NCBI GenBank assembly: GCA_004535785.1
Contig: SPIB01000002.1
Span: 288,320-352,319 of the forward strand
Direction of reading: 5' to 3'
DNA length: 64,000 nucleotides
Source: Gammaproteobacteria bacterium LSUCC0112
Lineage (GTDB): Bacteria > Pseudomonadota > Gammaproteobacteria > Pseudomonadales > Pseudohongiellaceae
Numbering within the stretch: position 1 is the stretch's first letter; each line of letters opens with the position of its first letter. A model generated the notes under the pieces. That model was not told the DNA's origin. It ran no database searches and saw only the letters and a program-made list of their open reading frames with translations. Below, piece after piece: positions 1 to 9,506 of the stretch. The translations under genes and the position numbers were made by a program.

Positions 1-1961
1 GCCGCTTTGACTTGCATTGGATGAGAAGAAGGTTTTGCTGACGTTACACCGAGGTTGCCCGGGGTTGGCCAGAACAAATCGTCTTTAAGCGATTCTGGAT
101 TAAACCCGACAACTGCCTTTATCAGCAATTGTCTGATAGTTTCAAGATCGAGGCGCTGACAGGCTGACTCGAGATCATTCAGCATGGGTTCAAGCTCACT
201 CCAGGGCAGAAAATCTTCTTCTGCCCGCATGATCTTGGGATGTTCTGTACCGGTAACTGACTCGCCGATGAGAAGCTCTTCAAAAAGCTTCTCGCCCGGT
301 CTCAGACCGGTGTATTCAATTGAGATATTGCCGTCATAAGTCTTATCGTCTTTCAGGTTATACCCCATCAAATGGATCATTTTCCGCGCCAGATCCACAA
401 TTTTGATGGGTTCATGCATGTCCAGCACAAATACATCACCGCCACTGGCCATGGAACCTGCCTGAATAACTAATTGGGCAGCTTCCTGAACGGTCATAAA
501 ATAACGAGTCACTTCGGGGTGCGTGACGGTCACAGGGCCACCCTGACTGATTTGTTTACGAAACAATGGTACAACCGAGCCTGAAGAACCCAGCACATTA
601 CCAAATCGAACCATGCTGAAACACGTTTCACCTTTCAGTCCAGCCAAGGCCTGCAGTACCTGTTCCGCAAAGCGCTTGGTAGCGCCCATCACATTGGTTG
701 GTCGAACCGCTTTATCAGTCGAAATTAAAACGAAATGTTCAACCCTGCACTTGTTTGCGGCAAGTGCCGCAACCGCGGTGCCAAGTATGTTATTGAAGGC
801 GCCTTCGATAACATTTTTTTCCACCATGGGCACTTGTTTGTAGGCCGCCGCGTGATAAACGGTTTTTACTTTGAAACGTTGTAATAATACTTCCATCAAA
901 TTTCGGTTACAGGTATTGCCAAGGACCGCAACGATTTCTGTTTCAAATTCAGATTTTCCCTGCAATGAGTCTCGCAACGTTTGCAATTCATGCTCTATGT
1001 CGTAAAGGCCAAACTCAAAACTATCGAGTATTACCAGCTTTGATGGGCGTAGGCCCAATATTTGTCGACATAACTCTGAACCGATTGAGCCGGCAGCACC
1101 CGTGACCATCACGGATTTGCCCTTTATACAGGCACTCATCAGATCTGGATCTGGTGGAACAATATCGCGTCCAAGTAAATCTTCGATGTCGATATCTCTT
1201 ACTTCATCAACATGGAACTTGCCGGACCGCATATCAAACAGTTCGGGAACAGTTTTCACATGTACCGGCAAGTGCTCCAGTTTGTTCAGAATATCCTTTC
1301 GCTCCGCGTGACTTGCAGAAGGAATTGCCAGTAATATTTGGGTGACACCGAAGGTGTTTATCAGCTCTGATAATGCAGATGGGGTGTATACCCGAACCCC
1401 GTGAACAATGCTACCCACGATATGGTGGCTGTCATCTACGAATGCGACGGGCAGATACTGATTACCATTTTGCAGTGCAACAACCAGTTGCATGCCAGAA
1501 CTACCCGCTCCGTAGATAATTACAGGTTGTTTCGGGCGGAAGTTTTCAATCAGACTCTGTAAGGCAAGCTTGGCGACAAATCTGCTACCGCCAACAAAAA
1601 CCAGCGATATCATCCAATAAATGGGTATCGTGGCATGGTTGAGCGTTTCAGGTGCGAGAACAAGATAATAAACTGCCGCAAATAAGACAGCAGCTACAGT
1701 TATACCCTGACAAACAATAAATCCTGATGAACCACCCATATACAGCAGGATTGTCCGGTACAATCCGATTCTGTAAAAAACCAGAACACTGGCGAAGATC
1801 GCCATCGCAGTCGTGCTGAGAACCTGATCAAGTTTTTCATCAGTACTGATGCCAAGGATATTGAATGCAAGCCACGCCGCTAGCGAGAGCATCATGGTGT
1901 CTGCAACCATCAGCAGTGCTTGTTTGACGTTACGAGACAGCGGGATGGTATACGGGTTCAT
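1..1961 (-). CDS. wbpM: WbpM/CapD-family nucleotide-sugar 4,6-dehydratase (partial)
   Basis: Partial at the window edge: about 653 codons run from the ATG at 1961 and no stop is reached. The family makes UDP-linked 4-keto-6-deoxy sugars for O-antigen or capsule at the inner membrane. The first ~130 residues are rich in hydrophobic segments, a first nucleotide-binding region follows, and the catalytic short-chain dehydrogenase domain opens with TGAAGSIGSE near residue 288. The usual Tyr of the Ser-Tyr-Lys triad is Met here (NVMGATK, Met425/Lys429), as known for large WbpM-type enzymes. It follows the WbpL/WecA-like gene by 26 bp, as in the Pseudomonas O-antigen locus. Function in LPS rather than capsule is inferred. 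Confidence 0.9.
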   Translation of the reverse strand, partial: MNPYTIPLSRNVKQALLMVADTMMLSLAAWLAFNILGISTDEKLDQVLSTTAMAIFASVLVFYRIGLYRTILLYMGGSSGFIVCQGITVAAVLFAAVYYLVLAPETLNHATIPIYWMISLVFVGGSRFVAKLALQSLIENFRPKQPVIIYGAGSSGMQLVVALQNGNQYLPVAFVDDSHHIVGSIVHGVRVYTPSALSELINTFGVTQILLAIPSASHAERKDILNKLEHLPVHVKTVPELFDMRSGKFHVDEVRDIDIEDLLGRDIVPPDPDLMSACIKGKSVMVTGAAGSIGSELCRQILGLRPSKLVILDSFEFGLYDIEHELQTLRDSLQGKSEFETEIVAVLGNTCNRNLMEVLLQRFKVKTVYHAAAYKQVPMVEKNVIEGAFNNILGTAVAALAANKCRVEHFVLISTDKAVRPTNVMGATKRFAEQVLQALAGLKGETCFSMVRFGNVLGSSGSVVPLFRKQISQGGPVTVTHPEVTRYFMTVQEAAQLVIQAGSMASGGDVFVLDMHEPIKIVDLARKMIHLMGYNLKDDKTYDGNISIEYTGLRPGEKLFEELLIGESVTGTEHPKIMRAEEDFLPWSELEPMLNDLESACQRLDLETIRQLLIKAVVGFNPESLKDDLFWPTPGNLGVTSAKPSSHPMQVKA

Positions 1962-1987
1962 TCAAATTCCTGTCTGGACATCAACGA

Positions 1988-3004
1988 TTATCCCAGTATC
2001 GGGGCATCAGGTCTGCCTGCTCCAAGCAGCGCTGCAATCGCCATCAATGGTACTACACCCATGATAGTCAGATACACCCCATTCTGGGGGTACACAACAG
2101 CCAGCCAGGACATCGGAAGTAGCCACACTGTATTGACCAGGGTATACATCAGAACAACCTTGGCGTGGCTGCCTGTCCGGCGAGCCAGGTATTGATAAGC
2201 ATGCAGATTGTGCGCCTCTGTGATCCGGTGACCAGAAATAGCCCGACGAATCAGTGTAAATGTTGTATCCGCAATGAAGCCCCCCATCAGCAAGACCCAT
2301 ACCCACACTGAAAGTGTGCCCTGATAATGAGAAATCAGGGCAATCAATCCTATAAAGAAGCCTATAAACGTGCTTCCAACATCGCCCATAAATAAACGCG
2401 CCGGGGGCCAGTTCAGACAGAGAAAACCCAGGGTCGAAATGAATAATCCCACGCATACCCAGGCCAGATCTGTTTGTTGATTAAACAGCATAACGCTGGC
2501 GGCGCCGCTTACAAACAATGATTGTGAAGCTGCAAGACTGTCAATGCCGTCCATAAAATTATAGAGATTTAAAAGCCATACCAATGCCAGAACAAGGATG
2601 ACTGATTGGAAAAACACAGGAATCAGCAACCATCCACTAAAAAATGGCTCCGGTACGGGGCCCAGTAACCAAAGTGCGACAAACGCCGAGGCCAGATGAA
2701 TAGGTAAGCGGATGCTAACCGGCAGTCCCCTTAGATCGTCTATAAACCCGGTTATTGCGACAGGTACTGCGCATAATAGAACCGCAAACATGCCTGGACT
2801 CAAGGTGCCGTCAAATACAAGGAATGCTATAAAAAGTAATATGGATAATACGATCGCAAGCCCGCCGCCACGCGGAGTTGGTACACGGTGTGCGGAACGC
2901 GCCACTGGCGTATCAAGCAAACGTGATGTGATGTGTTGGCTGATCAGCAAACTGACAGACAACGATACAAAAAAAGTAGAAACCAGAGCGAACCCGTAAA
3001 GCAT
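1988..3004 (-). CDS. WbpL/WecA-family polyprenyl-phosphate sugar-1-phosphate transferase
   Basis: Integral membrane glycosyltransferase of family 4, expected to load a sugar-1-phosphate onto undecaprenyl phosphate and start O-antigen or capsule units. About ten hydrophobic segments fill the protein. Family motifs are visible: GFIDDLRGLP on the first cytoplasmic loop, NLYNFMDGIDSLA, ARLFMGDVGSTF, and a basic loop with an HAYQYLARRTGSH-type sequence. I place the start at 3004 (338 aa, MLYGFAL); the longer reading from 3058 would be encoded by one arm of a perfect inverted repeat and gives a poor N-terminus. Location beside wbpM and comEA matches Pseudomonas wbpL, but the sugar specificity cannot be read from sequence. 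Confidence 0.9.
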   Translation of the reverse strand: MLYGFALVSTFFVSLSVSLLISQHITSRLLDTPVARSAHRVPTPRGGGLAIVLSILLFIAFLVFDGTLSPGMFAVLLCAVPVAITGFIDDLRGLPVSIRLPIHLASAFVALWLLGPVPEPFFSGWLLIPVFFQSVILVLALVWLLNLYNFMDGIDSLAASQSLFVSGAASVMLFNQQTDLAWVCVGLFISTLGFLCLNWPPARLFMGDVGSTFIGFFIGLIALISHYQGTLSVWVWVLLMGGFIADTTFTLIRRAISGHRITEAHNLHAYQYLARRTGSHAKVVLMYTLVNTVWLLPMSWLAVVYPQNGVYLTIMGVVPLMAIAALLGAGRPDAPILG

Positions 3005-3029
3005 ACACCGTCCGTGCGTACAGCCAACA

Positions 3030-3065
3030 TTGTAGAATGGAGCGCTTGAGAGCTCCATTCTACAA
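3030..3065. repeat. 14-bp perfect inverted repeat between comEA and the WbpL-like gene
   Basis: Arms at 3030-3043 and 3052-3065 are exact reverse complements around an 8-nt loop. It lies 20 bp past the comEA stop and 26 bp ahead of the next start. Neither strand has a T-run after the stem, so it is not a standard intrinsic terminator. It could be an RNA processing or attenuation hairpin, or an operator. Confidence 0.7.
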
Positions 3066-3084
3066 CATAGATTGTAATGCGGGT

Positions 3085-3468
3085 TTATTCAGTGCTGTCG
3101 TCGAGCAGAATACGGCTTCGGTTCCGCTCCAGCGTAGCCTTGCCGATTCCGCGGACTTTCTGCAGATCGTCCACAGTCTTGAACTCACCGTTTTCCTCGC
3201 GGTAGGCAATGATGTCCCTTGCCTTCGACATGCCAACGCCATCCAGTGCCAAAGCCAGTGTTTCGGCGTCGGCGGAATTGATATTGACACGATTATCAGG
3301 CATGACCTCAATGGGTGTCTGTTCCGTGCCTTGCTGGGTTTGTGCGATTGCTATCGTTGGGGAAGCCGACATCAAAATGCCGCTACCTGCGATCAGGACA
3401 AACATGCCTGCTTTTATGACTTTGCTGAATTTTTCTGTAAAACGAATGCTGCTGTTGATTTCAAGCAT
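3085..3468 (-). CDS. comEA: ComEA-family helix-hairpin-helix DNA-binding protein
   Basis: A 127-aa exported protein: a basic N-terminus, one hydrophobic segment (about residues 18-43, ending ASPTIAIAQ), then a helix-hairpin-helix pair in the last 70 residues (VNINSADAETLALALDGVG and VRGIGKATLERNRSRI). ComEA proteins bind incoming DNA in the periplasm during natural transformation; short ones like this are common in non-competent bacteria too, so uptake is only possible. A strong ribosome site (AAAGGAG) precedes the ATG. The gene sits beside wbpL/wbpM as in Pseudomonas. Confidence 0.85.
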   Translation of the reverse strand: MLEINSSIRFTEKFSKVIKAGMFVLIAGSGILMSASPTIAIAQTQQGTEQTPIEVMPDNRVNINSADAETLALALDGVGMSKARDIIAYREENGEFKTVDDLQKVRGIGKATLERNRSRILLDDSTE

Positions 3469-3581
3469 AGGAAACTCCTTTTCCTTGTATCAGTTTGTGA
3501 ATCCGGTGCTAACGGACATACAGTTAGTTACTCCATCAAAGCAGTTTGTGTTTATGAAAACGCACATCTGCTGATCTGGTT

Positions 3582-4298
3582 TTAGCACAAAACAGCACCT
3601 GTGCCAGAAATTTCATCCAAAATAAGATTTAATTTTTCTGCAGGTTTACGAGCCCGTGTGATGGGTCTGCCTATGACCAGAAAATCACTGCCCGCACTGA
3701 TGGCATCTCTGGGTGTTACCACTCGTTTCTGATCTTGAGCTTCATCACCTGCTGGTCTTATGCCTGGAGTTACCAATACAAAACTTTTGCTTAACAAGCG
3801 TCTGATCGAAGGTACTTCTTCTGCCGAGCAAACAACGCCATCCATACCATTTTGCTGCGCTAAAGACGCCAGCCTCAACACTTGTTCCGCGGCGCTACGC
3901 TGAATACCTTGTTCAGCCATATCCTTGTCTGAAAGACTGGTAAGAACAGTGACCGCTATCAATAACGGCTTATGCTCTGACTCATCCACTGCAGTACGAG
4001 CTGCCCGCAACATCTCTGAACCACCTGATGAATGAATTGTCAGCATCCACACGTCTAGTTCACATGCAGCTTTAACCGCTTTGTAGACTGTGTTGGGGAT
4101 GTCATGGAATTTTAAATCCAGAAAAATATCAAAACCCAATTTCTGGAGCTTTTTGACAAGTTTCGGCCCAAAGGAGGTAAACAACTCTTTGCCAATCTTT
4201 AACCGACAACGCGCAGGATCAAGTTGTTTAACAAGTGACAGGACTTGTTTATGGTCATCCATATCCAAGGCAATAATGATTTGATTGTTATCCTGCAT
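3582..4298 (-). CDS. pyrF: orotidine 5'-phosphate decarboxylase
   Basis: Last step of de novo UMP synthesis: OMP to UMP plus CO2, in the cytosol. The 238-aa length is normal. The catalytic signature DLKFHDIPNT lies at about residues 61-70, with IIIALDMDD at the N-terminus and VTPGIRPAGDEAQDQKRV plus FLVIGRPITRA near the C-terminus for phosphate and base binding. The ATG at 4298 has GGAGC seven bases upstream. It follows lapA by 14 bp, the lapA-pyrF pairing seen in many gammaproteobacteria, so the two are probably cotranscribed. Confidence 0.97.
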   Translation of the reverse strand: MQDNNQIIIALDMDDHKQVLSLVKQLDPARCRLKIGKELFTSFGPKLVKKLQKLGFDIFLDLKFHDIPNTVYKAVKAACELDVWMLTIHSSGGSEMLRAARTAVDESEHKPLLIAVTVLTSLSDKDMAEQGIQRSAAEQVLRLASLAQQNGMDGVVCSAEEVPSIRRLLSKSFVLVTPGIRPAGDEAQDQKRVVTPRDAISAGSDFLVIGRPITRARKPAEKLNLILDEISGTGAVLC

Positions 4299-4312
4299 TA
4301 ACTTAGCTCCAT

Positions 4313-4603
4313 TTAATCTTTCTCTGCAGGACCAAATTTGGGCCTGAGTAGCAACTCTTTTTCAAGTTGTCGAATACGTCGGTTTAATCTGAAATTGTTG
4401 ATCAATCCTGCACCCAATGTCAGCCCGGAAAGTACACCCAGTGCAAATGCACTGATTATCCAAAGCGATAACGGACGCGCTTTCAGCGTCATGGGGCCGA
4501 AAGTGAGTGGAACATCAATATTGTTCCCGATAGAAAAACCTGTTGTTATTAACACCACCAACAATAAAAGCAGAATAACTACCCAGCGCTTTAACGTCTT
4601 CAT
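4313..4603 (-). CDS. lapA: lipopolysaccharide assembly protein LapA (DUF1049)
   Basis: A 96-aa inner-membrane protein with two transmembrane helices (about residues 8-28 and 46-69) separated by a short loop, then a charged coiled-coil tail (RLNRRIRQLEKELLLRP). This is the LapA/YciS layout. In Escherichia coli LapA works with LapB to control LpxC turnover and LPS assembly. No lapB follows here; pyrF comes next instead. The start is only about 29 bp after the hairpin that ends the ihfB gene, so a promoter overlapping that hairpin, or readthrough, is needed for expression. Confidence 0.88.
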   Translation of the reverse strand: MKTLKRWVVILLLLLVVLITTGFSIGNNIDVPLTFGPMTLKARPLSLWIISAFALGVLSGLTLGAGLINNFRLNRRIRQLEKELLLRPKFGPAEKD

Positions 4604-4631
4604 ATGCGGGTACCTGTTGCTTTATAAAAGG

Positions 4632-4666
4632 AAAAACGGCGTGATCCTTGCGAATACGCCGTTTTT
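4632..4666 (-). terminator. intrinsic terminator after ihfB (symmetric T tracts)
   Basis: Eleven-base perfect stem arms at 4632-4642 and 4656-4666 with a 13-nt loop. Both strands end in a five-T run because the arms begin with AAAAA and end with TTTTT. It sits between the ihfB stop and the lapA start. Confidence 0.8.
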
Positions 4667-4693
4667 GAGGTTCCTGATCAAGGCGATAAAGAG

Positions 4694-4981
4694 TCAGTCG
4701 GTCATGCTGTTTACACGATCACGCAATTCCTTGCCGGGCTTAAAGTGTGGTACGTACTTTCCAGTCAGTGTCACCGGTGAACCGGTTTTTGGATTTCGGC
4801 CAACACGCGGCACCCGGTAATGCAGTGAGAAACTGCCAAAGCCTCTGATTTCAATTCGTCCACCGTCAGACAAAGACTCCGACATATATTCAATAATCGA
4901 CTTGACAGCAAACTCACAATCCTTGGAGGACAATTGAGACTGCTTTGCAGCGATTCGTTCAATAAGTTCAGACTTTGTCAT
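4694..4981 (-). CDS. ihfB: integration host factor subunit beta
   Basis: DNA-bending histone-like protein of 95 aa that pairs with IhfA. The sequence starts [17 protein letters not shown], has the [16 protein letters not shown] beta-arm base and [11 protein letters not shown], where the Pro of the arm tip intercalates into DNA. The ATG at 4981 has AAGGAAA nine bases upstream. It lies directly after rpsA, the usual rpsA-ihfB order. IHF commonly assists sigma-54 promoters, several of which are in this window, though this link is inferred. Confidence 0.97.
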   Translation of the reverse strand: MTKSELIERIAAKQSQLSSKDCEFAVKSIIEYMSESLSDGGRIEIRGFGSFSLHYRVPRVGRNPKTGSPVTLTGKYVPHFKPGKELRDRVNSMTD

Positions 4982-5036
4982 GACGGTTTCCTTGTTGTAT
5001 CAAATTAACTTTAGCGTCGGCTGCACTAACCTCTTG

Positions 5037-6713
5037 TTACTTCTTGTCCATCTGGGCTTTGATCAGATCACCGATGGTGGTCGGACCAGTAGATGGCATT
5101 TCCTGATTCCTGTGATCCTGAATCGCTGCTTTCTCGTCATCGATTTCGATAGCTTTGACTGACAGACCCAGTACACGATTTTTGCGATCAACGCTGATGA
5201 CTTTGACTTCAATCTCATCACCAACATTCAATGCATTGCGTGCATCTTCTATTTTCTCGCGGCTGATTTCTGAGGCGCGCAGAACGCCTTCAACACCGTT
5301 GCCGAGATTCACTGTTGCGGCTTTGGCATCTACTTCCGATACCACTCCTTTTACGATGCTGCCTTTCTCGAACTCACCAACGTAGTTTGAGAACGGATCT
5401 TCAGAAAGCTGCTTGATACCCAGGGAGATACGCTCACGCTCCGGATCGATGGACAGAATAACTGTCTCGATTTCGTCGCCTTTCTTGTATGCGCGAACGG
5501 CTTCTTCGCCATTCTCATCCCATGAAATGTCAGACAAGTGAACCAGACCGTCGATGTTGCCATCAAGTCCGATGAAGATACCGAAGTCAGTGATTGACTT
5601 GATGCTGCCTGAAATCTTGTCGCCTTTCTTGAACTGCTCGGCGAAACGATCCCATGGATTCTGGTAGCACTGTTTGATGCCCAGAGAAATACGACGACGT
5701 TCTTCGTCGATATCCAGAATCATCACTTCTACTTCGTCGCCCAGCTGAACGATCTTGGATGGGTGAACGTTTTTGTTTGTCCAATCCATTTCAGATACAT
5801 GTACCAGACCTTCAACGCCTTCTTCCAGCTCTGCAAAGCAGCCGTAATCAGTCAGGTTAGTAACACGGGCTTTCACCTTGGTGTTTTCCGGGTAACGCGC
5901 CTTGATTTCTACCCACGGATCTTCGCCGAGTTGTTTCAGGCCCAGTGATACGCGGTTACGGTCACGGTCATACTTCAATACTTTAACTTTGATTTCATCA
6001 CCAACATTCACGATTTCGCTTGGATGCTTGATACGCTTCCAGGACATGTCGGTAATGTGCAACAGACCGTCCACGCCGCCCAGATCAACAAATGCGCCGT
6101 AATCAGTGAGGTTCTTGACCACGCCTTTAATAACAAGGCCTTCCTGCAGGCTGGCCAGCAGTTCGTCACGCTCTTCAGAGCTGACCGCTTCCAGTACTGC
6201 ACGACGTGATACAACAACGTTGTTGCGTTTCTGATCAAGTTTGATCAGTTTGAATTCCAGCAACTGGCCTTCAAGGTGCGTGGTGTCACGAATTGGACGC
6301 ACGTCAACCAGTGAGCCCGGCAGGAATGCACGGATATTATTAAGGTCAACAGTAAAGCCGCCTTTGACTTTGCCATTGATGATACCTTTGACAATTTCGT
6401 TCTTCTCGAAAGCTGCTTCCAGATCCATCCAGGATTCTGCGCGTTTGGCCTTTTCTCTGGACAAACGAGTTTCACCAAAACCGTCTTCTACGGTTTCAAG
6501 TGCCACTTTGACAACATCGCCTACAGACAATGAGAAACCACCGTTCTCATCCAGGAACTGAACCTTGGGGATTACACCTTCTGATTTCAGGCCCGCATGG
6601 ATCGTCACCCAGTCAGAATCTATGTGAATAACCGTACCATTTACGATGGCACCTGGGGTCATGTCGACTTCAATCAGACTCTGTTCAAATAAATCAGCAA
6701 AACTTTCAGTCAT
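5037..6713 (-). CDS. rpsA: 30S ribosomal protein S1
   Basis: Largest small-subunit ribosomal protein, recruits and unfolds mRNA leaders. The 558-aa length and six S1 repeats match the gammaproteobacterial form; repeats are marked by [62 protein letters not shown] and a last [19 protein letters not shown]. The ATG at 6713 has AGGA six bases upstream. It lies between cmk and ihfB. A 184-bp leader with several possible hairpins precedes it. Confidence 0.98.
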   Translation of the reverse strand: MTESFADLFEQSLIEVDMTPGAIVNGTVIHIDSDWVTIHAGLKSEGVIPKVQFLDENGGFSLSVGDVVKVALETVEDGFGETRLSREKAKRAESWMDLEAAFEKNEIVKGIINGKVKGGFTVDLNNIRAFLPGSLVDVRPIRDTTHLEGQLLEFKLIKLDQKRNNVVVSRRAVLEAVSSEERDELLASLQEGLVIKGVVKNLTDYGAFVDLGGVDGLLHITDMSWKRIKHPSEIVNVGDEIKVKVLKYDRDRNRVSLGLKQLGEDPWVEIKARYPENTKVKARVTNLTDYGCFAELEEGVEGLVHVSEMDWTNKNVHPSKIVQLGDEVEVMILDIDEERRRISLGIKQCYQNPWDRFAEQFKKGDKISGSIKSITDFGIFIGLDGNIDGLVHLSDISWDENGEEAVRAYKKGDEIETVILSIDPERERISLGIKQLSEDPFSNYVGEFEKGSIVKGVVSEVDAKAATVNLGNGVEGVLRASEISREKIEDARNALNVGDEIEVKVISVDRKNRVLGLSVKAIEIDDEKAAIQDHRNQEMPSTGPTTIGDLIKAQMDKK

Positions 6714-6897
6714 GTTTTTTCCTGTTAAATTAAATAAGCAGCCTCATTAAGCAGGGCCTTGTAAATCAAGGGTAATCCGACTCGCCGAAACTACTTTTAT
6801 TCAACCGCACACCAGCATGCACGGGCTAATTAAAAAAGCCCTAAAACGGACAGCGCTGGCTCCGCAAAAGGACTATTCTTCCCCGAATGGGGCACCA
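6714..6897 (-). promoter_or_regulatory. rpsA leader / cmk-rpsA intergenic region
   Basis: This 184-bp spacer has small stems on the minus strand: CCCC/GGGG near 6881-6892, CGGA/TCCG around 6848-6866 followed by TTTT, and GGGCT/AGCCC near 6822-6841. S1 represses its own translation in E. coli through a structured rpsA leader, so this could be the counterpart. No single structure is strong enough to assign. Confidence 0.35.
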
Positions 6898-7623
6898 TTA
6901 AGGCGTTTGCAAATTAATCAGGTTCAGGACGGTGATCAGCACCTCATTGATACCCATTTGACTGGTATCAATCAGTACCGCATCAGCTGCCGGTCGCAAT
7001 GGCGCAACGGACCGATTACTGTCTCGTTCGTCTCGCGCCTGGATATCCGCTAAAAGGTCGCAGAGCTTACCATCAATACCCTTTGCAATCAACTGGTTAT
7101 ATCGTCGTTGTGCGCGCTCTTCGACAGATGCTGTTAAAAACACTTTTACCGTGGCATCCGGGAAAACAACCGTGCCCATATCGCGGCCATCGGCAACAAG
7201 TCCGGGTGAGCGCCGAAAGGCCTTTTGTTGTTGCAGCAATGCTTCTCTGACCAAAGGTAAGGCAGCAACTCTGGAGGCTGCTGCGCCCGCTTGCTCAGTG
7301 CGGATCTGATCTGAAATCTCCTCTCCATCCAACCACACACCTTCATCGGAGCCGATTCCAAACCGGATATCCAACTTGCCTGCAAGTTGGGAAAGTGCGT
7401 TTTCATCTTGCAAATCAACACCCTGCAGGCTGCCGGCATAAGCAAGTATTCGATACAGCGCACCACTGTCCAAATAATGCCAGCCCAATCTAGAGGCGGC
7501 GAGTCTGCTGATGGTACCCTTTCCCGCCCCTCCAGGCCCGTCGATTGCCAGTACTGGTATGTGAGTCGCCAGGTGTTTGTTTTGTGCCAATGGTGAAGTA
7601 GTACTTGTATCGTTAACGGACAC
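6898..7623 (-). CDS. cmk: cytidylate kinase
   Basis: Phosphorylates CMP and dCMP with ATP. The P-loop [12 protein letters not shown] is at about residues 29-40, followed by [13 protein letters not shown] and [17 protein letters not shown], the CMP-binding region, and [13 protein letters not shown] of the lid. At 241 aa it is slightly long because of an N-terminal extension of about 20 residues. The only start in frame ahead of the P-loop is GTG at 7623, three bases after the tyrA stop, so translation is probably coupled. Confidence 0.96.
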   Translation of the reverse strand: MSVNDTSTTSPLAQNKHLATHIPVLAIDGPGGAGKGTISRLAASRLGWHYLDSGALYRILAYAGSLQGVDLQDENALSQLAGKLDIRFGIGSDEGVWLDGEEISDQIRTEQAGAAASRVAALPLVREALLQQQKAFRRSPGLVADGRDMGTVVFPDATVKVFLTASVEERAQRRYNQLIAKGIDGKLCDLLADIQARDERDSNRSVAPLRPAADAVLIDTSQMGINEVLITVLNLINLQTP

Positions 7624-7625
7624 GA

Positions 7626-9506
7626 TTAATGGGTTTCCTGAGCGGTGGTTGACTGAACATTAAATCCAAACCCGAGTCTGGATAGTTCTGCCAGTAGTCC
7701 AGGGAAATTGCTGGCCAATGCCCCGGGTTGATTGATTAATACGGTGTGTTTTGAAGCCTGGCCAATAACAATGGCAATCAGTGCCAGATAGGGGTCGGCG
7801 TTACACGGGATTGTGGTGCTTTGCAGCTCTTTCGGAGTAATGCAAACAGCACTGCCTTCGATCAGGATCGTCGCCGCCCAGCTTGCAAGCTCACCCAAGC
7901 GATTAAGCCAGGCTGCTATGCGAGCTGGATCAAGTGTCACGCGGGTAGTACCCGATGAAATGGCCGCTGCTGCAAAAATGATCAACAAACCATTATCATC
8001 AATTGACGTGTTTACAAGATTGAGTGTCGCTGCTTCGGGCCTGAAGCTGTTGATCTGAAGTGAAGATAGACCATCTGCTGTGTCTGTGTGCCAATGCGCG
8101 GAAAATCCAAATTCAGCCAATATCGCAAAAAAGGTAATTCCGTCAGACTGCTTTTTCAGGTTCTGTTCAAGATTCTGAGCAAGCCCGCTTAATCTGACAT
8201 GAGAGTCCTTCATAACGCCTGCACCTAACACAAGCAATCCGCACAGGAACTCGTCAGCCGGAAGTGCAGTCGCTTTAAACAAGACTGGTTTGATCAAAGA
8301 AGCTTTCGACGTATCAGTCATACCGCAATCGCCGCCGTACACCCGTAAGTACCCTGACTCCGGGCCCAGTACCGGGATATTTTTGTCTCTGAGAGTCTGC
8401 AAATAATCAAGCACTTTGGTGCTTTCGGGAACGCCAAAAAACTCAAATACCCCTTGTTGGGATTTACATTGATCGATGATCGCAATGCTTACTTGAGCAT
8501 CGGCTGCCGGTCGGAATTGGCCAGTTAAAAAAGAACCGGGATAGACTGCTATTGTCTCAGGCTCAACAGCAAAATTTGCCCCTGATATCATATTTTCATT
8601 ATCTTTTTTGTTATCTGGCCGAAATCGTTTTATAAATTCATCACGTATCAGCTTGGCGCGAGAGAATTCTGAGTGTAATCCAGCACCATCACTGATCATC
8701 AGCTTGTGACGCATTTTTTGGAGCTCGTTTATGTACGAGTCCAGAACATCGATAGTTGCGTTTTTATTGGCTAGAAATATGTCACGCCACATGACTGGAT
8801 CACTAGAGGCAATACGACTGAAATCCGCAAAACCCCCTGCAGCATAGTCAAAAACCTGTTGTGCGCGATCAGGTTGACTGACCGAGTCCACCAGTGTGTT
8901 GACTAGCGAATAGGCCAACAAGTGAGGCAAATGGCTGGTACCAGCCAGCACAACATCATGTCGTTCTGCGCTCATTGCATGCACATCGGCGCCGAGTAGT
9001 TGCCATAAGGACATGACGGTTTGTAGGGCAACGGTACTGTTTTCCTTTAAAGGTGTCAGTATAACTTTACGCTTGTTAAACAGTTCAGACCTGGATGCAG
9101 CATAACCACTCTGTTCTGAGCCAGCGATAGGATGTCCGGGGACAAACCGGTGGAGACTGTCCGGAAACAGCATACGGGCGTCGGCTACAACATTTGATTT
9201 TACGCTGGCGGCATCCGTGATAATGACCTGTGAATCTATAAAGTCCTTGAGTTCCTCGAGCACCTTCCGGACGCTCAGGGTGGGCGTACAGATAACGATT
9301 ACATCAGCTTGCGGAGCAAGGACACTTAAATCCGTAGAATAGGCGTCTATATTGCCATCGTTTAGCGCGGATTGCAGTGCGATGCTGTCTCGGCCATGCG
9401 CAAGAATTCTCTTACAGTGTTTGCCTGCCGCAAGGCCGCGCGCAATCGAGCCTCCAATCAGGCCCAACCCAACAATCAGAATGGTTTTGGTGTGCAAAAG
9501 TTTCAC
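7626..9506 (-). CDS. tyrA: prephenate dehydrogenase fused to a degenerate EPSP synthase-like domain
   Basis: The first ~300 residues are a prephenate dehydrogenase: NAD-binding [13 protein letters not shown] (13-25), [12 protein letters not shown] (124-135), catalytic-site region SHLPHLLAY (191-199) and [14 protein letters not shown]. It converts prephenate to 4-hydroxyphenylpyruvate for tyrosine. Residues ~311-626 take the place of the AroA (EPSP synthase) domain of the Pseudomonas TyrA-AroA fusion, but are about 110 residues shorter and lack its catalytic signatures: the PGDKSISHR equivalent reads [12 protein letters not shown] and the DHR equivalent reads ADPY. The ending [19 protein letters not shown] still resembles the AroA C-terminus. 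The start is GTG, overlapping the pheA stop by four bases (GTGA). Confidence 0.9.
   Translation of the reverse strand: MKLLHTKTILIVGLGLIGGSIARGLAAGKHCKRILAHGRDSIALQSALNDGNIDAYSTDLSVLAPQADVIVICTPTLSVRKVLEELKDFIDSQVIITDAASVKSNVVADARMLFPDSLHRFVPGHPIAGSEQSGYAASRSELFNKRKVILTPLKENSTVALQTVMSLWQLLGADVHAMSAERHDVVLAGTSHLPHLLAYSLVNTLVDSVSQPDRAQQVFDYAAGGFADFSRIASSDPVMWRDIFLANKNATIDVLDSYINELQKMRHKLMISDGAGLHSEFSRAKLIRDEFIKRFRPDNKKDNENMISGANFAVEPETIAVYPGSFLTGQFRPAADAQVSIAIIDQCKSQQGVFEFFGVPESTKVLDYLQTLRDKNIPVLGPESGYLRVYGGDCGMTDTSKASLIKPVLFKATALPADEFLCGLLVLGAGVMKDSHVRLSGLAQNLEQNLKKQSDGITFFAILAEFGFSAHWHTDTADGLSSLQINSFRPEAATLNLVNTSIDDNGLLIIFAAAAISSGTTRVTLDPARIAAWLNRLGELASWAATILIEGSAVCITPKELQSTTIPCNADPYLALIAIVIGQASKHTVLINQPGALASNFPGLLAELSRLGFGFNVQSTTAQETH

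Noticed and set aside
3037-3585. 182-codon open frame on the plus strand across the palindrome and comEA
   Set aside because: Antisense to ComEA, and begins within the inverted repeat. ComEA on the minus strand explains the DNA.
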